Positions 17,461 to 26,988 of a DNA stretch of 64,000 nt are shown here, piece after piece. The position numbers were made by a program, and so were the translations under genes. The notes below the pieces were generated by a model that saw nothing but the letters and a program-made list of their open reading frames with translations, did not search any database and was not told where the DNA came from. The stretch comes from Pseudomonas fluorescens HK44 (GTDB lineage: Bacteria; Pseudomonadota; Gammaproteobacteria; Pseudomonadales; Pseudomonadaceae). The stretch is taken from positions 150,326 through 214,325 of the forward strand of contig NZ_AFOY02000007.1 in NCBI RefSeq assembly GCF_000217955.3, written 5' to 3'. Position 1 is the stretch's first letter, and each line of letters begins with the position of its first letter.

Positions 17461-18096
17461 ATGTCCGCGCGCCTGCTCTATGTAATGGATCCGATGTGCT
17501 CCTGGTGCTGGGGCTTCGCTCCGGTAGCCGAGGCCTTGGTCAAGCAGGCGCAGGCTGCGGGCGTTGAAGTGCATCTGGTGGTTGGCGGTTTGCGCACCGG
17601 CAGCGGTGCGGCACTTGAACCCACCACGCGGCGCTACATTCTCGAACACTGGCAGGCGGTCGCCGAAGCCACCGGCCAGCCGTTCAAGTTCGAAGGCGCG
17701 CTGCCTGACGGTTTTGTCTACGACACCGAACCTGCCTGCCGCGCACTGGTGACAGCGCGCAGTCTGGCGCCGGATTGCGCCTGGAAGCTGCTTAAACTCA
17801 TTCAGCAGGCTTTTTATGCCGAGGGGCGTGACGTCACCCGCGCCAGCGTGTTGGTGGAGTTGGCCGAACAAGCCGGTTTGCCACGCATCGAGTTCGCAGC
17901 AGCATTCGACCGTGCCGATCAGCACGCGGCGACGGCGGCAGACTTCACCTGGGTTCAGGATCTGGGCATTGCCGGCTTTCCGACCTTGCTGGCCGAGCGC
18001 AATGGTCAATTGGCGCTGTTGACCAATGGCTACCAACCGCTCAGCGAACTGGCACCGTTGCTCGGCCGTTGGCTGGAGCGTGCTGCCTGTGTATGA
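17461..18096 (+). CDS. DsbA-family thioredoxin-fold protein
   Basis: A 211-residue cytosolic protein without signal peptide; MDPMCSWCWGF places a CxxC redox pair at Cys13 and Cys16, and the late LGIAGFPTLLAE gives the cis-proline loop, so the thioredoxin fold with a DsbA-type helical insert is clear. It resembles the FrnE/2-hydroxychromene isomerase branch rather than periplasmic DsbA. The partner is unknown. It lies between trhO (3-base gap) and the ABC transporter gene, which overlaps its end by eight bases. Confidence 0.85.
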   Translation: MSARLLYVMDPMCSWCWGFAPVAEALVKQAQAAGVEVHLVVGGLRTGSGAALEPTTRRYILEHWQAVAEATGQPFKFEGALPDGFVYDTEPACRALVTARSLAPDCAWKLLKLIQQAFYAEGRDVTRASVLVELAEQAGLPRIEFAAAFDRADQHAATAADFTWVQDLGIAGFPTLLAERNGQLALLTNGYQPLSELAPLLGRWLERAACV

Positions 18097-19906
18097 GCAA
18101 CCCGATGATGCACCACAACCCAAGCGGGTCGACCGGCTGAGTTGGGCGGAAATCCGTCGTCTGGCGCTTCAACATAAAAAATCCTTGTGGATCGCCAACG
18201 GCGTCGCCGTATTGGCGACCCTGTGCAGTGTGCCGATCCCTTTACTGCTGCCATTGCTGGTGGACGAAGTGCTGCTGGGCCATGGCGACGCTGCACTGAA
18301 AGTCATGAACCACGCGCTGCCCACCGGCTGGCAGCGTGCTGCCGGTTACATCGGTTTGATGTTGCTGGTGACCTTGACCCTGCGTTGCGGCGCATTGATG
18401 TTCAACGTCTTGCAGGCACGTCTGTTTGCAGGCCTGGCCAAGGACATCGTCTATCGTATCCGCGTACGGCTGATCGAGCGACTCAAGCGTATTTCCCTTG
18501 GGGAATACGAAAGCCTGGGCAGCGGCACGGTGACCACGCACCTGGTCACGGACCTGGACACTGTCGACAAATTTGTCGGCGAAACCCTTAGCCGCTTTTT
18601 GGTGGCTATGCTCACGCTGGTCGGTACGGCCGGAATTCTGGTGTGGATGCACTGGAAGCTGGCGCTGCTGATCCTGTTGTTCAACCCGCTGGTGATCTAC
18701 GCCACCGTGCAGTTGGGTAAACGGGTCAAACACCTGAAGAAACTCGAGAATGACAGCACTTCCCGGTTCACCCAGGCGCTGACTGAAACCCTGGATGCGA
18801 TACAGGAAATCCGCGCTGGCAATCGTCAGGGTTTTTTTCTGGGACGGCTCGGATTGCGGGCGCAGGAAGTGCGCAACTATGCCGTCAACTCACAGTGGAA
18901 AAGCGACGCGTCGAGCCGTGCCAGCGGATTGCTGTTCCAGTTCGGCATTGATATTTTCCGCGCCGCCGCCATGCTCACCGTATTGTTTTCTGACCTGTCC
19001 ATCGGTCAGATGCTGGCGGTGTTCAGCTATCTCTGGTTCATGATCGGGCCGGTCGAGCAGCTGCTGAATTTGCAATACGCCTATTACGCGGCGGGTGGTG
19101 CGCTGACGCGAATCAACGAACTGTTATCGCGTGCCGATGAGCCGCAGTACCCAGGTGGCGTCGATCCGTTCAAAGGGCGCGAGACGGTGGGCATCGAGGT
19201 GCAAGGCTTGAGTTTCGGCTACGGCGGTGAGTTGGTGCTGGATCAGATGAACCTGTCCATCGCGCCCGGCGAAAAAGTCGCGATCGTGGGCGCCAGCGGT
19301 GGCGGTAAAAGCACGCTGGTGCAATTGCTGTTGGGGCTCTATACGCCGCAATCGGGCTGTATCCGTTTTGGCGGCGTCACTCAACAGGACATCGGCCTGG
19401 AAACCGTGCGCGAGAATGTCGCCGTGGTGTTGCAGCATCCGGCACTGTTCAACGACACCATACGGGCCAACCTCGCCATGGGGCGCGAGCGCAGCGACGA
19501 AGCCTGTTGGCAGGCACTGGCAATCGCCCAGCTCGACGCGACGGTCAAGGCGTTGCCGCAAGGCCTGGACAGCGTCGTTGGCCGTTCCGGTGTGCGCTTG
19601 TCCGGCGGCCAACGCCAGCGCCTGGCGATTGCGCGAATGGTGCTGGCCGAACCCAAGGTCGTAGTCCTCGATGAGGCGACGTCGGCGCTGGACGCCGCCA
19701 CCGAATACAACCTGCATCAGGCGCTGGCGCGGTTTCTCAGCGGTCGCACAACACTGATCATTGCTCACCGGTTGTCGGCGGTAAAACAGGCGGACCGGGT
19801 GCTGGTGTTCGATGGTGGGCAAATTGCCGAGGATGGCGACCACCAGCAGCTGATTGCTGAGGGGGGGCTGTATGCCAAGTTGTATGGGCATTTGCAGCAG
19901 CATTAG
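18089..19906 (+). CDS. ABC exporter, fused membrane and ATPase domains
   Basis: A 605-residue half-transporter of the ABCB/MsbA type: six helices in the first 330 residues, then an ATPase domain with Walker A GASGGGKST, signature LSGGQRQRLAIARM, Walker B VVVLDEATSALD and the H-loop IIAHRLSAVK. It should work as a homodimer exporting a hydrophobic or peptide substrate, not identifiable here. The chosen start is GTG at 18089, with GGAG 11 bases upstream, overlapping the DsbA-like gene; the open frame upstream of it has no family similarity. Confidence 0.88.
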   Translation: MYEQPDDAPQPKRVDRLSWAEIRRLALQHKKSLWIANGVAVLATLCSVPIPLLLPLLVDEVLLGHGDAALKVMNHALPTGWQRAAGYIGLMLLVTLTLRCGALMFNVLQARLFAGLAKDIVYRIRVRLIERLKRISLGEYESLGSGTVTTHLVTDLDTVDKFVGETLSRFLVAMLTLVGTAGILVWMHWKLALLILLFNPLVIYATVQLGKRVKHLKKLENDSTSRFTQALTETLDAIQEIRAGNRQGFFLGRLGLRAQEVRNYAVNSQWKSDASSRASGLLFQFGIDIFRAAAMLTVLFSDLSIGQMLAVFSYLWFMIGPVEQLLNLQYAYYAAGGALTRINELLSRADEPQYPGGVDPFKGRETVGIEVQGLSFGYGGELVLDQMNLSIAPGEKVAIVGASGGGKSTLVQLLLGLYTPQSGCIRFGGVTQQDIGLETVRENVAVVLQHPALFNDTIRANLAMGRERSDEACWQALAIAQLDATVKALPQGLDSVVGRSGVRLSGGQRQRLAIARMVLAEPKVVVLDEATSALDAATEYNLHQALARFLSGRTTLIIAHRLSAVKQADRVLVFDGGQIAEDGDHQQLIAEGGLYAKLYGHLQQH

Positions 19907-20125
19907 CAACCTTGAGTTTTGCCCGGATTTCTGTGCTTATTGATCATCTACCCTTATGGGGAATCAGCCTTATGGACTTTTTGATTGTTGCCTTGCCCTT
20001 GAATCGAGTTTGATCGAAGCCTGATGTCTTCGAAAAATCGAAAAATCGAAAATTGGCCTAGTCTGTGCTGCTAGGAGCGAAATTCTCTCGGGTGTTCATC
20101 AGGCAGCGCTTGTGCAAGGGACCTC

Positions 20126-22585
20126 ATGAAGCAAAAGCGGACTCTCGGAACGCCACGGTTGTTGGGCATCGTCTGGCCATTTATCGCCGTCGTGTTATTT
20201 CAGGCCCTGTTGGGCGGCGTCAGCCTGTACGTTTTGTCCGCGGTTCGCGGCTACGTTGCCGGAGAAAGCCTGTGGTCCAAGGGGCAGAAAGACGCTATCT
20301 ATTACCTCAATCTCTACGCTGACAGTCGCGACGAGTCGATTTTCCTCAAGTACCAAAAGGCTATTTCAGTGCCCCAGGGCGGGCATGAGCTGCGGGTCGC
20401 GCTGGATCATCAACCGCCTGATCTTGAGGCCGCGAGGCGGGGTATCCTCAAGGGCGGAAACCATCCCGATGACGTTTCAAGCCTGATTTGGCTGTACCTG
20501 AACTTCCGGCATTTCAGTTATCTGGAAACCGCTATCGATCGCTGGACCGTAGGCGATGCCTACCTGGTGCAACTCGATAACGTCGCCCTTGAAATGCATC
20601 AGCGCATTGCCAACAACCAGGCGGGCGACACCGATATTCAGCGCTGGAAAGCCCGGATATTTGCCATCAACGAAGCGGTGACACCCGCCGCCAAGGCATT
20701 CAGCGACGCATTGGGCGAGGGTTCGCGGCTGATTCTGCAGTTGTTGCTGTTGACTAACCTGGCCACGGCGTTGGGGTTGATTGCCCTGGCACTCTTGCGC
20801 ACCCATAAGCTACTGGCTCAGCGCCACGCGTTTGCCAATGCCTTGCAACTGGAAAAAGAGCGCGCGCAAATAACCTTGCAGTCCATTGGCGATGGCGTGA
20901 TCACTACCGACGTTGAAGGCGCCATTGCTTACATGAACCCGGCAGCCGAGGAGTTGACCCACTGGAAGGCCGAGCAGGCAATCGGGCTGCCGTTGGCAGC
21001 CTTGTTCAATCTGCTGGATGAAAATGCCCAGGCGGATGGCTTCACACTGATCGAGCATATTCTCAGCGGGCAGCTCAGCGGTGGCAGTGAGCACTCCAAA
21101 CTGATCCAGAGGCTGGATGGCAGCACGGTTTCAGTCACGTTGGTGGGTTCACCGATTCGCAATGCCGGTAAAGTCAGTGGCACGGTGCTGGTGCTGCATG
21201 ACATGACCCAGGAACGGCAGTACATCGCCAATCTTTCCTGGCAGGCCACTCACGACGCGTTAACCGGGCTGGCCAACCGCCGCGAATTCGAATATCGCCT
21301 GGAGCAGGCGTTGCACAATCTGACGCGCCAGCCTGCCCGGCATGCCTTGATGTTCCTCGATCTGGATCAATTCAAACTGGTCAACGATACCTGCGGACAT
21401 GCTGCGGGTGATGAGCTGCTGCGGCATATCTGCGCGCTGTTGCAGTCGGGGTTGCGCGAAGGTGACACCTTGGCCCGATTGGGCGGTGACGAGTTCGGCA
21501 TTCTGTTGGAAAACTGCTCGCCGCAAGCCTCGGAAAAAATCGCCGAGTGCCTGCGCCAGACGGTACAAAACCTGCATTTTGTCTGGAAAGGCCGGCCATT
21601 CGTGACCACCGTCAGCATCGGTCTGGTGCACATTATTCAGGCTCCGGCCACCCTTGAGGCTTCATTGCGTGCTGCCGACATGGCCTGCTACATGGCCAAG
21701 GAGAAGGGCCGCAATCGGGTGCAGGTCTATCATGCTGACGACTCCGAGTTGTCCCTGCGCTTTGGCGAGATGGCCTGGGTCCAGCGCCTGCACATGGCGC
21801 TGGAAGAGAACCGCTTCTGCCTGTACTCACAGGAAATCGCTGCGCTGGGGCATACGGAACGGGGCGGTGGGCATATCGAAATCCTGCTGCGTCTGCACGA
21901 CGAAGCCGGGCGGATGATTCTGCCGGACAGCTTCATTCCTGCTGCCGAGCGTTACGGAGTCATGACGTCCCTGGATCGTTGGGTGGTCGAGAGTGTGTTC
22001 AGGATCATTGCGCAGGGCATCGCGCAAGAGCGTAAAGGGCCGTTGGCCATGTGTGCGATCAATCTGTCAGGCACTACCATCGGGGATGAGGCTTTTCTAC
22101 ACTTCCTGCGTGAAAAGTTCACTGCCTACGCCATTCCGCCTGAAATGATTTGTTTTGAAATCACTGAAACCAGCGCGATTTCCAATTTGGGCAGTGCAAT
22201 CAGATTTATTAACGAGCTCAAAGGGTTAGGATGCCATTTTTCGTTGGATGATTTTTGTGCCGGAATGTCCTCATTCGCTTATCTAAAACATTTACCTGTA
22301 GACTTCTTGAAGATCGACGGGAGTTTCGTAAAGGATATGCTGGACGACCCGATTAACCGTGCAATGGTCGAAGTGATCAATCACATCGGTCATGTCATGG
22401 GTAAGCGCACCATTGCCGAGTTTGTTGAAACACCCCAGATCGAGCAGGCATTGCTGGAGATCGGGGTGGATTATGCTCAAGGATATATCATTGAACGTCC
22501 GCAATTGTTTACCTGTGACAGCCTGCAATGTCGGCCCACCAGACCGCAGCCTCTGTTATTCAAGGCGCCTGGCACATTCCGTTGA
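20126..22585 (+). CDS. PAS-GGDEF-EAL cyclic-di-GMP signalling protein
   Basis: An 819-residue membrane protein. Two helices near residues 14-38 and 195-220 frame a periplasmic sensory region; a PAS domain follows (ITLQSIGDGVITTDVEGAI), then GGDEF (LARLGGDEFGILLE, with the inhibitory RxxD site REGD five residues upstream), then an EAL domain. The EAL core is written EILLR, and the other metal/catalytic residues are present (AINLSG, FEITET, SLDDFCAGMSSF, FLKIDGSF, DYAQGY), so both synthesis and breakdown of c-di-GMP look possible. The atypical DDFCAG and EFVET spellings leave phosphodiesterase strength open. undA starts 46 bases downstream. Confidence 0.92.
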   Translation: MKQKRTLGTPRLLGIVWPFIAVVLFQALLGGVSLYVLSAVRGYVAGESLWSKGQKDAIYYLNLYADSRDESIFLKYQKAISVPQGGHELRVALDHQPPDLEAARRGILKGGNHPDDVSSLIWLYLNFRHFSYLETAIDRWTVGDAYLVQLDNVALEMHQRIANNQAGDTDIQRWKARIFAINEAVTPAAKAFSDALGEGSRLILQLLLLTNLATALGLIALALLRTHKLLAQRHAFANALQLEKERAQITLQSIGDGVITTDVEGAIAYMNPAAEELTHWKAEQAIGLPLAALFNLLDENAQADGFTLIEHILSGQLSGGSEHSKLIQRLDGSTVSVTLVGSPIRNAGKVSGTVLVLHDMTQERQYIANLSWQATHDALTGLANRREFEYRLEQALHNLTRQPARHALMFLDLDQFKLVNDTCGHAAGDELLRHICALLQSGLREGDTLARLGGDEFGILLENCSPQASEKIAECLRQTVQNLHFVWKGRPFVTTVSIGLVHIIQAPATLEASLRAADMACYMAKEKGRNRVQVYHADDSELSLRFGEMAWVQRLHMALEENRFCLYSQEIAALGHTERGGGHIEILLRLHDEAGRMILPDSFIPAAERYGVMTSLDRWVVESVFRIIAQGIAQERKGPLAMCAINLSGTTIGDEAFLHFLREKFTAYAIPPEMICFEITETSAISNLGSAIRFINELKGLGCHFSLDDFCAGMSSFAYLKHLPVDFLKIDGSFVKDMLDDPINRAMVEVINHIGHVMGKRTIAEFVETPQIEQALLEIGVDYAQGYIIERPQLFTCDSLQCRPTRPQPLLFKAPGTFR

Positions 22586-22630
22586 AGTCTCTTGCTGATC
22601 CGTACAATCACAATCAAAAGGAGTGCGACA

Positions 22631-23425
22631 GTGATCGATACCTTCAACAGATCCGGCCCGCTTATGGAAGCCGCAAGTTACCCAGCCTGGGCTCAGCAGT
22701 TGATCCGGGATTGCAGCGAGAGCAAGCGTCGGGTTGTCGAACATGAATTGTATCAGCGGATGCGTGACAACAAACTCAGTGCAAGGACCATGCGTCAATA
22801 CCTCATTGGTGGCTGGCCGGTCGTTGAACAGTTCGCGTTGTACATGGCGCAAAACCTGACGAAGACCCGCTTTGCCCGCCATCCCGGCGAGGACATGGCG
22901 CGTCGCTGGCTGATGCGCAACATTCGGGTTGAACTTAATCATGCCGATTATTGGGTGCACTGGAGTCGCGCACATGGCGTGAGCCCCGATGATTTGCAGG
23001 CACAGCAGGTTGCTCCTGAGCTTCATGCGTTGAGTCATTGGTGCTGGCATACCAGCTCGTCGGATTCGCTGATCGTTGCCATTGCGGCGACCAACTATGC
23101 CATTGAAGGGGCGACCGGGGAGTGGTCGGCGCTGGTGTGTTCCAGTGGTGTCTATGCGGCAGCGTTCCCTGAGGACGACCGCAAACGCGCCATGAAGTGG
23201 CTGAAAATGCATGCTCAATACGATGATGCCCATCCGTGGGAAGCCCTGGAAATCATCTGCACGCTGGCGGGCCTGAACCCCGCTAAATCCCTGCAAGCCG
23301 AACTGCGTCAGGCGATCTGCAAGAGCTACGACTACATGTACCTGTTCCTGGAACGCTGCATGCAACTGGAGCACTCGGAAAGGGTTCCGGTAGCCCGGGA
23401 GCGGATGGCGCTGGTCGAAAGCTGA
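22631..23425 (+). CDS. undA: UndA, 1-undecene-forming non-heme iron oxidase
   Basis: UndA converts medium-chain fatty acids such as lauric acid to terminal alkenes (1-undecene), a volatile known from Pseudomonas. The 264-residue protein matches the P. fluorescens Pf-5 enzyme almost throughout as I recall it, from IDTFNRSGPLMEAASYPAW to KSYDYMYLFLERCMQ. It has a TenA/heme-oxygenase-like fold; candidate iron ligands are Glu66, Glu101, His104, Glu159, His194, Asp198 and His201. The start is GTG at 22631, with AAAGGAG eight bases upstream; an ATG appears only 11 codons later. A REP doublet and IS copy 2 follow. Confidence 0.93.
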   Translation: MIDTFNRSGPLMEAASYPAWAQQLIRDCSESKRRVVEHELYQRMRDNKLSARTMRQYLIGGWPVVEQFALYMAQNLTKTRFARHPGEDMARRWLMRNIRVELNHADYWVHWSRAHGVSPDDLQAQQVAPELHALSHWCWHTSSSDSLIVAIAATNYAIEGATGEWSALVCSSGVYAAAFPEDDRKRAMKWLKMHAQYDDAHPWEALEIICTLAGLNPAKSLQAELRQAICKSYDYMYLFLERCMQLEHSERVPVARERMALVES

Positions 23426-23454
23426 TCCGTTAATTCAAGACAACGCAAAACCAT

Positions 23455-23543
23455 TGTGGGAGCGAGCCTGCTCGCGATGAACGATACCCCGGGCTTTCCT
23501 GTTAAACCGGGTTGCCTGCATCGCGAGCAGGCTCGCTCCCACA
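23455..23543. repeat. REPIN abutting IS copy 2
   Basis: TGTGGGAGCGAGCCTGCTCGCGATG and its inverted partner CATCGCGAGCAGGCTCGCTCCCACA are both present on the same side of the IS. The second unit ends exactly at the IS boundary, so here the insertion is at the outer edge of a complete doublet. Confidence 0.9.
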
Positions 23544-23550
23544 TCTATGG

Positions 23551-23790
23551 TTACCCCCTTTTCTGCAATACTGTTTTTGATGCGTGTTTGGCTTGCTTTC
23601 ATCTATCCGGCGTCTGTGTGGGGTGGCAACCCCGCGCCTCGATGAGAATCGATGCCTAACGATCCTAATTATTCGAACGGCCTTTCAGCCGTGTGGGAGC
23701 TCAGGGTTGTCGTCAGGCCGGTTAGCCGTTCACGTCATCTGTTATCCAGCATCGCAAAACCAGGTGGGTGGTGCTCGGGTGACAGCAGGG
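23551..23790 (-). ncRNA. Candidate bridge/seek RNA of IS copy 2
   Basis: The equivalent of the copy 1 noncoding end. The stem arms are 23675-23682 and 23724-23731. Relative to copy 1 the closing pair changes from C-G to U-G when read as minus-strand RNA, so pairing is kept. The loop again holds GCTCCCACA (complement of 23692-23700), complementary to the adjoining REP. Confidence 0.6.
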
Positions 23791-24816
23791 TCAGGCGTTC
23801 ATCGCGGTTGGCCCTGCATCAAATTCAGTGTGGTGGGCAGCAATCGCCCAGGCGATCCTTGCCAGCTTGTTGGCCAGCGCGCAGACCACATGGTTGGAGT
23901 GATGGTGGGCCAATAGCTGCCGGACCCAGTCCGCCAGCCAGCCTTTCTGTCGGTCCAGTTGCATCAGGTAAACACGGGCACATTGGACAAGCAGGCGCCG
24001 CTGGTTGCGATCACCTCGCTTGCTGATGCCCAGCAGGACGGTCTTGCCGCCCGTAGAATGCTGTTTGGGTATCAGCCCGATTGAGGCCGAATAGCCTCGG
24101 CCGCATTTGAACTGCTTGCCATCGCCCAATTCGGCAGCCAGGACGCTGGAGGTGATCGGGCCTACGCAGGGCATGGTCATCAAACGAGCCGCCAGATCAT
24201 CTTCGGCGGCCTGGCATTCCACTTCCTTGTCCAGCGTCTTGATCTGCCCATCCAGATAGGTGAAGTGCTCCTGCAACCTCGTCAGAAGTTTTTTGATGGG
24301 CACAGGAATTGAACTCGCTTCAAGCCGAGCGGGCAGTTCTTTGATGGGCTTGAAGCCTGTGGCCAGACTGACGCCGACCTCCAAAAGCGCTGCGTGAATC
24401 CGATTGACGGTCGCGGTGCGCTCTTTGATGAACGAATCGCGTGTCGAGTTGAGCATGGCCAGCAGCTGCTGAGCCTGGGTTTTGGGGTGTACAAAGCGCA
24501 TTGTTGGACGAGTCGCCGCCTCGCAGATCGCCTCGGCATCAGCGAAGTCGTTTTTGTTGCTTTTCACGTAAGGGCGTACGAGATGCGGGGCAATGAGCTT
24601 GGGCGTATGTCCCAGCTTCGCGACCTCCTGCGCCATGAAGTGGGCTCCGCCGCAGGCTTCCATCACAACGGTGCAGGGTTCGAGATTCATCAGGTGCTGC
24701 ATGAGCGCCGCACGAGTAAACTTTTTGCGGTAAAGCTCATGACCACGATCATCTTGCGCGTGTAGATGGAAAGAGTGTTTTCCCAGATCGATGGCGGCAA
24801 TAGCTACTTTGTTCAT
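23791..24816 (-). CDS. IS110-family transposase, copy 2
   Basis: A 341-residue recombinase identical to copy 1 except near the C-terminus (GPTAMNA instead of GPAAMNA). DEDD residues Asp10, Glu53, Asp90 and Asp93 and the HSTGGK segment are intact, so it should be active. Confidence 0.95.
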   Translation of the reverse strand: MNKVAIAAIDLGKHSFHLHAQDDRGHELYRKKFTRAALMQHLMNLEPCTVVMEACGGAHFMAQEVAKLGHTPKLIAPHLVRPYVKSNKNDFADAEAICEAATRPTMRFVHPKTQAQQLLAMLNSTRDSFIKERTATVNRIHAALLEVGVSLATGFKPIKELPARLEASSIPVPIKKLLTRLQEHFTYLDGQIKTLDKEVECQAAEDDLAARLMTMPCVGPITSSVLAAELGDGKQFKCGRGYSASIGLIPKQHSTGGKTVLLGISKRGDRNQRRLLVQCARVYLMQLDRQKGWLADWVRQLLAHHHSNHVVCALANKLARIAWAIAAHHTEFDAGPTAMNA

Positions 24817-24918
24817 GGCAACGGTCTCCGATGAGCCCCCTGCGAAAGCTTAGTGGGCGATCACAGGGGGCGGCGGGGGTAGCCATTTCATTATTTGGTT
24901 TGTGTTGTAGCTGAAGCC

Positions 24919-25845
24919 TCAACCCGCCATCGCCAACCGGTTACGCCCCTCGCGCTTGGCCACATACAGTGCACTGTCGGCGCGTCGCAACAAGCTCTCT
25001 GCGGACTCGCCCGGCAGTAGCGTCGAGCATCCGAGGCTGACCGTTAAACCGATCAGCGTCCCATCCGCCGAATACTCCCCGGCTTGCGCGGCATAGCGCA
25101 GGCGTTCGCCTACCATCGCTGCGGCTTCGCGGCCGGTGTTGGACAGCAGAATCAGAAACTCTTCTCCGCCAAAGCGAAAGACCATGTCTACGTTGCGCAA
25201 CTGGTCTTTGATCGAGGTTGCGACAGCCTTCAGCACGTCATCGCCGGCACTGTGACCGTAGTTGTCATTGATCTGTTTGAAGTGATCGATATCGAGCATC
25301 AATAATGACAGCGGCTGCATGTGTCGCCGGGCCATGTCGATCTCCCGTTGCAGCGTCTGATCCATGGCAATGCGGTTGCCGGTGCCTGTCAGCGGATCAC
25401 GCAGTGCACTTTGAGTGGCTGCTCGATAGAGCAGGGCGTTACGCATCGGGAAGAGCAAGGTGGATAGCAGGGATTCGAGGTTGCCCTGATCCTTTTCGCT
25501 GAAGCGCTGATTTCGACGAAACACCAGATCGCCCAGGTGTGTGCCTTCGTGGCTCAGGCTATAGCTCACCGAGTGATGCCCGCGCTGACCGAACTCCAGG
25601 CGCAGATCGCTGGTCTTGTGCTGATAGTTCAAGGCGTCCAGTGGCACAAGGCGCTGAATTTCGCGGAAAAACAGTCCCAGAATGCGTTGCGGCTCAAGGC
25701 TGGTTTGCAGTTGCAGGCCCAGTTGCTGGCGCAATTGACCGAGGCCGGCAGGACGCTCCAGCAGGGGCGGCAATTGGCCAAAGCCCAGTCGCTGCATTTT
25801 GGCGCTATCGAAGTCAATTGCGTTGGTCTGGGTTGGAGATTTCAT
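24919..25845 (-). CDS. Diguanylate cyclase (GGEEF domain)
   Basis: A 308-residue cytosolic protein making cyclic di-GMP from GTP. The C-terminal half is a complete GGDEF domain: RDPLTGTGNRIAMDQ, LMLDIDHFKQINDNYGHSAGDD, then FRFGGEEFLILL with the product-inhibition site RNVD five residues upstream. The first 140 residues look like a degenerate GAF-type sensory domain. The signal is not evident. IS copy 2 ends 23 bases beyond its stop codon. Together with the GGDEF-EAL gene it gives two c-di-GMP genes flanking undA. Confidence 0.92.
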   Translation of the reverse strand: MKSPTQTNAIDFDSAKMQRLGFGQLPPLLERPAGLGQLRQQLGLQLQTSLEPQRILGLFFREIQRLVPLDALNYQHKTSDLRLEFGQRGHHSVSYSLSHEGTHLGDLVFRRNQRFSEKDQGNLESLLSTLLFPMRNALLYRAATQSALRDPLTGTGNRIAMDQTLQREIDMARRHMQPLSLLMLDIDHFKQINDNYGHSAGDDVLKAVATSIKDQLRNVDMVFRFGGEEFLILLSNTGREAAAMVGERLRYAAQAGEYSADGTLIGLTVSLGCSTLLPGESAESLLRRADSALYVAKREGRNRLAMAG

Positions 25846-26218
25846 ATGGCGTGAGCCCCTAAGCAGGAATGCTGTCTTGCAGGCTGGGTGAGAGCGGCTT
25901 TGGGCTGCGCGTCATACTGGTCCATCAGTCTCGTAGGACATGTGGCTAGATTTTAGTCCGCTTTGTCGAGCAAAAGTAAGCTCGACACGGCGCTGCCCGA
26001 TCGCTAACACGCTGCGTGTTCCAACAGGGATTAGAGCGAAAGTCATGCCATTCGGTTCAGATGAATAAAACTCGTTTTAAATCAGCTTGTTGGCCTGTGT
26101 GGTGGCTACTGGCAGCTGATTTTTCGGCATTTTATTGACTTCACCAGGCGCTTGACGGGGGGGTGAGGCGCGTGCCGCGACAGGATGCCGTCGCGGCAGG
26201 GGGGCGGTGGCAAGGGGC
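25846..26218. other. 373-base gene-free stretch
   Basis: No convincing ORF is seen. The only clear structure is a perfect 8-bp hairpin, GCCGCGAC / GTCGCGGC, around 26173-26196, without a T run on either strand. AT-rich tracts near 26060-26140 may hold the promoter of the diguanylate cyclase gene, but no good -35/-10 pair stands out. Confidence 0.5.
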
Positions 26219-26959
26219 TTACTGAGCGTTGAACGCCTGACCGTTGATGCCAGTGCTGTCCGGCCCCATCAGGTACAGGTAAACCGGCATGATTGCTTCA
26301 GGCGCCGGGTTGTTGGCCGGGTTCTCGCCCGGGTACGCTTGAGCACGCATGCTGGTGCGGGTAGCGCCTGGGTTGATGCTGTTGGAGCGAACCGGTGCGA
26401 CGGTGTCGACTTCGTCGGCCAGGGTTTGCATCAGGCCTTCGGTGGCGAACTTCGACACGCCATAAGCGCCCCAGTACGCACGACCTTTGCGGCCTACGCT
26501 GCTGGAGGTGAAGATCACCGAGGCGTCCTGAGACAGCTTGAGCAGTGGCAGCAGAGTGCTGGTCAGCATGAACATGGCATTGACGTTGATGTGCATCACG
26601 CGCATGAAGTTTTCGCCGGAGAGTTGCTCCAGTGGCGTGCGCGGGCCAATGATCGAAGCGTTGTGCAGCAAGCCATCAAGGTGACCGAATTCGGTTTCGA
26701 TCATGGCCGCCAGTTCGTCGTACTGATGCGGCAGGGCGGTTTCCAGGTTGAACGGAATCACTACAGGCTGTGGATAACCGGCGGCTTCGATTTCGTCGTA
26801 AACCTGAGTCAGATTGGCCTCGGTCTTGCCCAGCAGCAGTACGGTCGCGCCGTGAGCGGCATAGGTTTTTGCCGCGGCAGCACCGATACCACGACCGGCG
26901 CCAGTGACCAGGATGACCCGATCTTTGAGCAGTTCAGGGCGGGCGGAATAATCAAACAT
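26219..26959 (-). CDS. YciK-family SDR oxidoreductase
   Basis: A 246-residue short-chain dehydrogenase with the nucleotide motif VTGAGRGIG, NAS in place of NNAG (HNASIIGP), and the catalytic Ser and YGVSK (TSSSVGRKGRAYWGAYGVSK). The start MFDYSARPELLKDRVILVTG is typical of YciK; substrate unknown. AGAGG precedes the ATG. It lies downstream of ubiG-mupP on the same strand, separated from mupP by a REPIN-like repeat, in the order I recall for P. aeruginosa. Confidence 0.9.
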   Translation of the reverse strand: MFDYSARPELLKDRVILVTGAGRGIGAAAAKTYAAHGATVLLLGKTEANLTQVYDEIEAAGYPQPVVIPFNLETALPHQYDELAAMIETEFGHLDGLLHNASIIGPRTPLEQLSGENFMRVMHINVNAMFMLTSTLLPLLKLSQDASVIFTSSSVGRKGRAYWGAYGVSKFATEGLMQTLADEVDTVAPVRSNSINPGATRTSMRAQAYPGENPANNPAPEAIMPVYLYLMGPDSTGINGQAFNAQ

Positions 26960-26988
26960 AAAAAACCTCTACAAAACGGAAGACAGAC

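Larger units (their letters stand above)
23544..24895 (-). mobile_element. IS110-family (IS1111-type) element, copy 2, intact
   Basis: Same 1352-base length and same ends as copy 1 (TCTATGG next to the REP, CATTATT on the far side), with subterminal inverted ATGG(T/C)TACCCCC. Differences from copy 1 are few and mostly in the noncoding end and the last transposase codons, which suggests recent spread. Confidence 0.9.
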
